From: Lysinibacillus sp. FSL K6-0232
Lineage (GTDB): Bacteria; Bacillota; Bacilli; Bacillales_A; Planococcaceae
Length of the DNA: 64,000 bases
Direction of reading: 5' to 3'
Assembly (NCBI RefSeq): GCF_038008325.1
Contig: NZ_JBBOYW010000001.1
Location: 3,813,501-3,877,500, forward strand
Made by a program: the position numbers and the translations under genes. This document shows positions 58,048 to 64,000 of the stretch, one piece after another. Numbering within the stretch: position 1 is the first letter of the stretch; each line of letters begins with the position of its first letter. The notes under the pieces were generated by a model. The model worked only from the letters and a program-made list of their open reading frames with translations, had not been told where the DNA came from and searched no databases.

Positions 58048-59547
58048 CTACATCGTAACGCCATCTTTAAAAATAGCGATTTCTTTATAGCCAAATTTTT
58101 CGTTATTTGTTTGTACTTCTCCTGAAGCTAACGCTAAAATATAATCGACAAATTCATCGACTAAAGCAGCCATTGATTTGCCGTCTACTAATTGACCTGC
58201 ATTAAAATCAATCCAATTTTTTTTGCGTTCATATAGCGATGTATTTGTTGAAATTTTTACAGTTGGCGTTGGTCCCCCAAATGGTGTGCCACGTCCTGTT
58301 GAAAATAGCACGATCTGACAGCCCGTTGAAGCAAGAGCTGTTGTCGAAACAAGGTCATTCCCTGGTCCATTTAATAAATGCAGTCCCTTTGTTGACATAC
58401 GGTCGCCATAATCAAGCACTTCTTTTACTTCTTGGAATCCACCCTTTTGAATACAGCCAAGTGATTTTTCCTCCAATGTTGTAATGCCACCTGCTTTATT
58501 GCCAGGAGATGGGTTTTCATAGACAGGCTGATTATATTTCATAAAATATTGTTTAAAGTTATTCACTAGCTGCACAATATCCTCAAAAACATTCTCGTCT
58601 TTTGCACGTTCCATTAAAATTTGTTCAGCACCGAACATTTCTGGAACCTCTGTTAACACAGTTGCACCACCTGCTGCAATCAATTGATCCGAAAATGCAC
58701 CAATCATTGGATTTGCTGTGATTCCTGAAAATCCATCACTGCCGCCACATTTCAAGCCAATTTTCAGCTCTGAGATTGGTAGCTCTTGTCGTTTGAATGT
58801 TGTTACATAATCAAAAGCCCTTTCAAGCAATTGTTGACCTTCTTCCATTTCATCTGCCGCTTCTTGAACATTTAAAAAGGTAACACGATTTTCGTCATAA
58901 TCACCAATCACCGTTTTAAACAAGTCGATATAATTATTTTCACAGCCAAGCCCTAGGACAATCACAGCTCCTGCATTCGGATGATGAATTAAATCTGCTA
59001 AAATTTTTTGCGTATATGTTAAATCATCGCCAAGCTGTGAGCAGCCATATGGGTGAGAAAAATGCTGTACGCCATCAAAGTTGTCTGCCTTCAATAATTG
59101 ATTGCCTAGCTTCGCTAAATTTTCAGCTACTTTATTAATACAGCCTACTGTATTAATAATCCAAATTTCATTGCGTATACCGACCTGTCCATCCGTTCGG
59201 CGATAGCCTTTAAATGTACGATTGACATGACGAGCAGCAGCCACAGCATGTGCTTTTGGTTTAAATTCATAGCTTAACTCGCCTGATAAATTTGTTTTCA
59301 TATTATGTGAATGTACCCAGCTACCAGCAGCAATATCCTCTGTTGCATGTCCAATTGGGAAGCCATATTTCGTAATATGTGTATCTTTTGCAAGCGCAGT
59401 AATCGCAATTTTATGCCCACGCTGTACATCCTCCTGTAACGTAATTTCTGTATCACCCAACGGAAGCAAAAAGCCTTGAGAAAGATCACTCAAGGCTATG
59501 GCAACATTGTCCATCGGATGAATTTGAATAACTGATTGATTGTTCAT
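58048..59547 (-). CDS. uxaA: altronate dehydratase (UxaA)
   Basis: A 499-residue altronate hydrolase. An N-terminal SAF domain (about 5-90; ITALAKDTHITKYGFPIG) precedes the UxaA/GarD core: GYRRTDGQVGIRNEIWIINT (about 114-133), CLG-type GLKCGGSDGFSGITANP (about 264-280) and CQIVLFSTGRGTPFGGPTPT. It dehydrates D-altronate to 2-keto-3-deoxygluconate and binds Fe. A single polypeptide carries both domains. It is followed by uxaB and preceded by the MFS gene. Confidence 0.93.
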   Translation of the reverse strand: MNNQSVIQIHPMDNVAIALSDLSQGFLLPLGDTEITLQEDVQRGHKIAITALAKDTHITKYGFPIGHATEDIAAGSWVHSHNMKTNLSGELSYEFKPKAHAVAAARHVNRTFKGYRRTDGQVGIRNEIWIINTVGCINKVAENLAKLGNQLLKADNFDGVQHFSHPYGCSQLGDDLTYTQKILADLIHHPNAGAVIVLGLGCENNYIDLFKTVIGDYDENRVTFLNVQEAADEMEEGQQLLERAFDYVTTFKRQELPISELKIGLKCGGSDGFSGITANPMIGAFSDQLIAAGGATVLTEVPEMFGAEQILMERAKDENVFEDIVQLVNNFKQYFMKYNQPVYENPSPGNKAGGITTLEEKSLGCIQKGGFQEVKEVLDYGDRMSTKGLHLLNGPGNDLVSTTALASTGCQIVLFSTGRGTPFGGPTPTVKISTNTSLYERKKNWIDFNAGQLVDGKSMAALVDEFVDYILALASGEVQTNNEKFGYKEIAIFKDGVTM

Positions 59548-59568
59548 TTGAATCCACCCTTTCCATTT

Positions 59569-60828
59569 CTAAGCTGTTTTCTGATGTGTAATTGGTCTAA
59601 CGAATTTAATAACTGCTAATGAAGCAACAACTGCTAAACCGCCTGCTAGTAAGAAAGCTGCAGAGAAAGTTCCTGTTTTATCAACAAGATAACCTGTTAA
59701 AGTTGGTCCAATAATACCTGCTGTGTTTGCTAGGAAGTGCATAAACCCACCAACAGACCCAACATATTTTGATTCTACAACGTCATTGATAATTGCCCAA
59801 TAAATGGCACCTGTTAAATATAAGAAGAACACTGAAATCGCAACAAGTGCAACTGCACTCACTGTTGTTGAAACGATCCCTGCACAGCCAATCGATACAG
59901 CTGCTAGGAATAAACATGTAACAAGTACAACTTTACGTGAGAATAAAACACCTTTACTCATAAAGCGTTTGTAAATGAAATCTGAAACAATACCACTTAA
60001 TGCTAAACCTAGGAAACCTAAAATCCATGGAATAACTGTTACAATACTCATATCTTTTACATCCATACCACGTGCTTCTACTAAATAGCTTGGGAACCAC
60101 GTTAAGAAGAAGAATAAAATATAGTTATAGGCGAAAAATGAGAATGCTGTAAACAGCACTGTTGTCTGTTTTAAATAGTAACCTAATCCTCGGCCATCAT
60201 CTGTTTCTACAACATCATCGTTTGCGATTGGCTCGTCCACTACTGCATCCTTTGGCTTTTCTTTTACTACTTTAAACCAAACGATTGCCCAAATAAATCC
60301 AATAATCATAATGGCAATAAATGAATATTTCCAGCCATATGCTAATGCGATATAACCAACAATTGGACCAGCAATCGCACCACCAAGTGGTGTACCACTA
60401 TTTGTAAGCCCAACAACAGATGCACGCTTATCTGCTGGGAACCAGTTATTGACCATTTTATTGATGGTTGATGATAGCGGACCCTCTGCCATACCAAATA
60501 CGATACGAACGAAAATTAACGAAGCAAACCCAACAACTAATACCATTGCTCCACTGAATAATGACCAAACAATCATTGCTACAAATAATGTTAGCTTTGC
60601 ACCAAATCTATCAGATGCCATCCCACCTAAAAAGTTAAAGACTGCATAGCCAACAGAGAAACTACTAAAGATAATCCCTAATTGTGTTGATGTTAAATGA
60701 ATATCCTCTTGAATAAACGGTGCCGCAATCGATAATGCTGAACGGTCTAAATAGTTAATGACACCTGCTAAAAACAACATGACAATAACAATTGTTTTGC
60801 CTTCTCCGAAAATACCTTGTTGCTTCAT
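59569..60828 (-). CDS. exuT: MFS sugar-acid (hexuronate) transporter, ACS family
   Basis: A 419-residue, 12-TM major facilitator of the anion:cation symporter family. INYLDRSALSIAAPFIQEDI (about 19-38), the loop motif GGMASDRFGAK (about 68-78) and EGPLSSTINKMVNNWFPAD (about 114-132) are typical of hexuronate, glucarate and galactonate carriers. Its place between uxuB and uxaA indicates uptake of glucuronate/galacturonate or related acids. Substrate is inferred. Confidence 0.88.
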   Translation of the reverse strand: MKQQGIFGEGKTIVIVMLFLAGVINYLDRSALSIAAPFIQEDIHLTSTQLGIIFSSFSVGYAVFNFLGGMASDRFGAKLTLFVAMIVWSLFSGAMVLVVGFASLIFVRIVFGMAEGPLSSTINKMVNNWFPADKRASVVGLTNSGTPLGGAIAGPIVGYIALAYGWKYSFIAIMIIGFIWAIVWFKVVKEKPKDAVVDEPIANDDVVETDDGRGLGYYLKQTTVLFTAFSFFAYNYILFFFLTWFPSYLVEARGMDVKDMSIVTVIPWILGFLGLALSGIVSDFIYKRFMSKGVLFSRKVVLVTCLFLAAVSIGCAGIVSTTVSAVALVAISVFFLYLTGAIYWAIINDVVESKYVGSVGGFMHFLANTAGIIGPTLTGYLVDKTGTFSAAFLLAGGLAVVASLAVIKFVRPITHQKTA

Positions 60829-60853
60829 ATTAATTCACCCCTAATAGTTAAAG

Positions 60854-61678
60854 TTAAACACCTGAATAAGCCATAAACCCGCCATCCACAGGAATCGTCA
60901 CACCAGTAACAAATGCTGAATATGTGTCATCTGCTAAAAATAACAGCGCTCCTAATAAATCTTGCGGCTTGCCAAAACGATTTTGGGGTGTAGCTGCAAT
61001 AATTTTTTCTGAACGTGCTGTTAATGAGCCATCTTTATTTAGCAATAAATCATGATTTTGTTCTGTAATAAAAAATCCTGGTGCAATGGCATTTACACGT
61101 AAGCCTGCTTCCGCAAAGTGTACAGCCATCCATTGTGTAAAATTATTAATAGCCGCTTTTGCAGCACTATACGCAGGCACTTTTGTCATCGGTGCATAGG
61201 AGCTCATAGACGAGATATTAATAATTGTTCCTTTTGTTTTTAGCAATGCCTCACCAAAAACCTGAGAGGCTAAAAATGTTCCTGTAAAATTGTTAGAGAA
61301 TACGCTTTCAAAACCATCTGACTTTAATTCAAAGAAATTTGGTGCATTTGATTCTTCTTGATAAAGTTCATCTGCTGTTATAGCATCTGGATGATTACCA
61401 CCAGCTCCATTAATCAGTACATCGATTTGCCCATATTGCTGTAAAATGGCTTCGCGCGCTGCAATTAATGATGCTTTATCTAAAACATCTACAGAGAAAT
61501 TAATGGCCTCGCCCCCATTTTCTTTAATGGCTTGGACAACCGCCTCCCCCTTTTGGGCTGTACGGTTTAAAATAGCGATTCGCATTCCTTGCTTTGCTAG
61601 CTCTTTCGCCATTTCTGAACAAAGCACACCGCTACCACCCGTAACAACAGCTACTTTATGCTGTAATGCATTATGCAT
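60854..61678 (-). CDS. uxuB: SDR-type D-mannonate oxidoreductase (fructuronate reductase, UxuB)
   Basis: A 274-residue short-chain dehydrogenase. NAD motif [19 protein letters not shown] (about 11-29), NGAGG (about 89-93), and catalytic [20 protein letters not shown] with Tyr and Lys (YxxxK). This is the Bacillus-type (YjmF-like) SDR form of fructuronate reductase, unrelated to E. coli UxuB. The ATG at 61678 is five bases after AGGTGG. It overlaps the upstream dehydrogenase gene by 8 bases. Identity rests on neighbours uxuA and kdgA. Confidence 0.88.
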   Translation of the reverse strand: MHNALQHKVAVVTGGSGVLCSEMAKELAKQGMRIAILNRTAQKGEAVVQAIKENGGEAINFSVDVLDKASLIAAREAILQQYGQIDVLINGAGGNHPDAITADELYQEESNAPNFFELKSDGFESVFSNNFTGTFLASQVFGEALLKTKGTIINISSMSSYAPMTKVPAYSAAKAAINNFTQWMAVHFAEAGLRVNAIAPGFFITEQNHDLLLNKDGSLTARSEKIIAATPQNRFGKPQDLLGALLFLADDTYSAFVTGVTIPVDGGFMAYSGV

Positions 61679-62702
61679 TTGATCCACCTACTTTTAAAAT
61701 CACCTTGCGCACTTCATTTGGATTTTTTTCGATAAATTGAAATGCCTCTTGTGCTTGTTGTAATGAGAAAGTGTGTGTAATGAGCCCTTGCTGCTGTAGC
61801 TTTCCAGCATCAACAAGCTTCACTACCTTTTCAAATTGGAATGTTTGCAAACGTGAGCCTTTAATTGTCAATTCATTTTTGGTAATTGGTAGTGGAGCAA
61901 GCTCAACCGCTTCCTCACCAAAGCTTAGTACAACAACTCTGCCAGCCGCTGACACAACATCCATTGACTGCTTAAATGTTAATGGAATACAAACTGCATC
62001 AATGGATACATTGACACCTTCTCCATCTGTCCACTTGTCAACAGCCTCCAATAAGTTTTGCTCCTTCACATTGACAATTTCATCTGCCCCAAGCTCTTTC
62101 GCATAGGCAAGCTTAGCAGCATCCAAATCGGAAATCATCACGCGTGCATCCATTAATTTAGCAAGCTTTAAAATACAAATGCCAATTGGCCCTGCACCTT
62201 GAATTAACAGCGTATCACCTGCCTGTAATTCACCACGGTAAACAGCCTGTGCACCAATTGTATACGGCTCAATCAAAACCGCTTCCTCTAAAGATGTATT
62301 ATCTGCTACCTTATGCAATTGCTTTTCTGTAACAACAAAGCGTTCACGCATCCCGCCATCCTCATGTACACCAAAAACAGATAAATTTTTACATACATTC
62401 GGTTGACCTTTGCGGCAAGCATAACACTCACCGCAATAGCGAATTGGTTCAACAACAACTTTGTCACCAGCTTTTAACGCCTGTACAGCCTCACCAACCT
62501 CTACCACACGTCCAGCAACTTCATGACCTGGTACACGAGGTAATGTCGCTAATGGATTTGATCCATGATAAATATGCATATCTGAGCCACAAATACCTAC
62601 ATATTCTGTTTGCACAAGAACATCCGTTGGCTTTGTAATCACTGGTTCTGCCACATCAATTAAAGCCATTTCAAAAGGTTTCATTACTTGTAATGCTTTC
62701 AT
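61671..62702 (-). CDS. zinc-dependent MDR dehydrogenase (YjmD-like)
   Basis: A 343-residue medium-chain Zn dehydrogenase. Catalytic motif [12 protein letters not shown] (about 37-48), [15 protein letters not shown] (about 59-73), structural Cys set in [15 protein letters not shown] (about 92-106) and NAD site [17 protein letters not shown]. subtilis has a similar gene (yjmD) in its uronate operon. Probable L-gulonate or L-galactonate 5-dehydrogenase. Start at the ATG at 62702, after AGGTGA. Coupled to uxuB by overlap. Confidence 0.88.
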   Translation of the reverse strand: MKALQVMKPFEMALIDVAEPVITKPTDVLVQTEYVGICGSDMHIYHGSNPLATLPRVPGHEVAGRVVEVGEAVQALKAGDKVVVEPIRYCGECYACRKGQPNVCKNLSVFGVHEDGGMRERFVVTEKQLHKVADNTSLEEAVLIEPYTIGAQAVYRGELQAGDTLLIQGAGPIGICILKLAKLMDARVMISDLDAAKLAYAKELGADEIVNVKEQNLLEAVDKWTDGEGVNVSIDAVCIPLTFKQSMDVVSAAGRVVVLSFGEEAVELAPLPITKNELTIKGSRLQTFQFEKVVKLVDAGKLQQQGLITHTFSLQQAQEAFQFIEKNPNEVRKVILKVGGSNA

Positions 62703-62711
62703 AACTGTCAC

Positions 62712-63776
62712 CTATTTCTTTAAATTTTCATAAGCATCCCAAAGACCGTGTAAATACATAATGCCAAGTGCTCGGTCGTATAAGCCGTAGCCTGGGCGAC
62801 ATTGCTCTCCCCAAATATGACGACCATGATCTGGACGTACATAGCCTTCATAATTTTGCTCGTTTAATGTACGTACGATGTTTTTAATATCAATTGAGCC
62901 ATCTGCTGTAAAATGAGATGTTTCAAAGAAGCTACCATCCTCTAAAATTTTTACATTACGAATATGAGCGAATGGTGCACGAGATGCATATTTTTCAGCA
63001 ATGGCTACCATATCATTTTGAGGATCCGCCCCCATTGAGCCTGAGCAGAATGTAAATCCATTTGCTTTTGAATCTGAAATAGCAATTAGTTTTTCATAGC
63101 TTTCTGCGCCTGTAATAATACGTGGCAAGCCAAAGATCGAATATGGTGGATCATCTGGATGAATCGCCATTTGAATCCCTGCTTCTTCTGCTACTGGTAA
63201 AATTGCTTGTAAAAAGTAAGCTAGGTTATCCCATAATTGATTTTCATCTATTTCTTTGTACTGCTCAAATAATTCTGATAGTCGAGATAGACGCTCTGGT
63301 TCCCAGCCTGGAAGCGTTAAATCAGAAGAAGCACTTACTTCATTCACAAGCTCCTGTGGGTCTAAATTCATCACCTTTGATTTATCAAAATATAATGCCG
63401 TTGAGCCATCCTCTAAAGGATGGAATAGATCTGTACGTGTCCAGTCAAAAACAGGCATGAAATTATAGCAAATAACCTTTACACCCGCTTCGCCAAGATT
63501 GCGAATAGACTGTTTATAATTTTCAATATATTGATCACGAGTCGGTAAGCCTAATTTAATATCTTCATGTACATTTACACTTTCCACAACGTCCGCATGG
63601 AATCCGCAAGATTTAATATAGTCTACCTCTTCTTGAATGGCTTCCTTCGTCCATACTTCTCCAGCTGGTAATTGATGTAATGCCCATACAATTCCTTTTA
63701 CATTTGGAATTTGTCTTACATCCTCTAATGTCACTGTATCATTGCCACGACCATACCATCTAAATGTCATATTCAT
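62712..63776 (-). CDS. uxuA: mannonate dehydratase (UxuA)
   Basis: A 354-residue TIM-barrel mannonate dehydratase that converts D-mannonate to 2-keto-3-deoxygluconate. TFRWYGRGNDTVTLEDVRQI near the N-terminus and VICYNFMPVFDWTRTDL (about 100-116) are family signatures; catalytic metal-site region is IHPDDPPYSIFGLPRI, and YVRPDHGRHIWGE ends the barrel. It lies between kdgA and the YjmD-like gene. GGAGG is nine bases before the ATG. Confidence 0.95.
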   Translation of the reverse strand: MNMTFRWYGRGNDTVTLEDVRQIPNVKGIVWALHQLPAGEVWTKEAIQEEVDYIKSCGFHADVVESVNVHEDIKLGLPTRDQYIENYKQSIRNLGEAGVKVICYNFMPVFDWTRTDLFHPLEDGSTALYFDKSKVMNLDPQELVNEVSASSDLTLPGWEPERLSRLSELFEQYKEIDENQLWDNLAYFLQAILPVAEEAGIQMAIHPDDPPYSIFGLPRIITGAESYEKLIAISDSKANGFTFCSGSMGADPQNDMVAIAEKYASRAPFAHIRNVKILEDGSFFETSHFTADGSIDIKNIVRTLNEQNYEGYVRPDHGRHIWGEQCRPGYGLYDRALGIMYLHGLWDAYENLKK

Positions 63777-63789
63777 TATTCAGTACCTC

Positions 63790-64000
63790 CTAGTTTGCTA
63801 GATTTTCTATATATGCTTTTGCTCGTTCAACAACACCTGCATAGCCATCTTTTGCATAGGCTTTATTTAAATCACTGCCAACACCCACTGCAACAGCGCC
63901 TGCTTCTAGCCATTCACCCATATTTGCTAAACCAACACCGCCTGTAGGCATAATCGTGACATTCGGTAATGGGCCTTTCACAGACTTAATAAAGCTTGGT
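63790..64000 (-). CDS. kdgA: KDPG/KHG aldolase (KdgA), C-terminal part only
   Basis: The 3' 69 codons of a KHG/KDPG aldolase; the 5' end lies beyond the window. The visible motif TIMPTGGVGLANMGEWLEAG, then AVAVGVGSDL, is the phosphate-binding end of the TIM barrel. It cleaves 2-keto-3-deoxy-6-phosphogluconate to pyruvate and glyceraldehyde-3-phosphate, ending the pathway that uxaA and uxuA feed. Thirteen bases before uxuA; probably the first genes of the operon (kdgK, uxaC) lie outside. Confidence 0.88.
   Translation of the reverse strand, partial: PSFIKSVKGPLPNVTIMPTGGVGLANMGEWLEAGAVAVGVGSDLNKAYAKDGYAGVVERAKAYIENLAN

Overview
The window is low-GC Firmicute DNA. Genes start from strong GGAGG-type ribosome sites, often with TTG or GTG codons. 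Many products resemble Bacillus subtilis proteins (YfiT, YfiY/YfiZ/YfhA, YunC, YjdF, CitS/CitT/CitM, BltR/BltD, YvyF, Msr/VmlR). Operators are 7-1-7 Fur boxes, and small coat-like proteins suggest an endosporulating bacterium. A Lysinibacillus-like member of the Bacillaceae/Planococcaceae is my inference; no rRNA or tRNA gene is present to confirm it.

Layout. 0-3 kb: bacillithiol-transferase-like DinB protein, a racemase-like protein, a BCCT transporter. 3.2-9 kb: Fur-controlled siderophore uptake operon (binding protein, two permeases, ATPase, trilactone-esterase-like hydrolase) with an AraC regulator. 9.6-15.3 kb: small enzymes, a lipoprotein, an ABC-F ribosome-protection protein with a leader terminator, a CtaG-like protein, a DNA glycosylase. 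15.4-19.2 kb: CitS/CitT-type two-component system and citrate transporter. 19.2-32 kb: small conserved and spore-related proteins, an AraC regulator, SUKH and DUF4272 immunity-like proteins, a cyclase-family enzyme behind an apparent S-box remnant, and a DUF2225/YvyF pair. 32.2-36 kb: divergent MerR / acetyltransferase / MATE efflux module and an AI-2E transporter. 36.5-40 kb: quinone/azo-stress-like operon (flavin reductase, ring-cleaving dioxygenase, FMN reductase) with an Rrf2 regulator. 40-46 kb: accessory region with two broken immunity-like genes, a class-A beta-lactamase-like hydrolase, a complete IS1182-family element inside a duplicated terminator hairpin, and an Msr-type ABC-F gene with an erm-like translational attenuator. 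46-51.6 kb: YitT protein, proline symporter, and a LysR-controlled pair that looks like a thiazoline-carboxylate to cysteine pathway. 51.6-53.6 kb: IS remnant and a TetR/alpha-beta hydrolase pair. 53.7-64 kb: a long hexuronate operon (kdgA, uxuA, dehydrogenase, uxuB, exuT-like, uxaA, uxaB, dehydrogenase, Ldh-family) with a LacI regulator.

How the genes work together. The siderophore genes form a complete import-and-release set. The citrate system senses and imports citrate. The uronate operon carries both the galacturonate (tagaturonate-altronate) and glucuronate (fructuronate-mannonate) branches to KDG, plus two extra sugar-acid dehydrogenases. I found no CRISPR array, prophage or clearly novel multi-gene defence system. 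The most striking items are regulatory and structural: the Msr leader, the IS nested in a duplicated hairpin, 21-bp tandem repeats at three loci (one inside a coding region), and several immunity-like genes without toxins, two of them broken.
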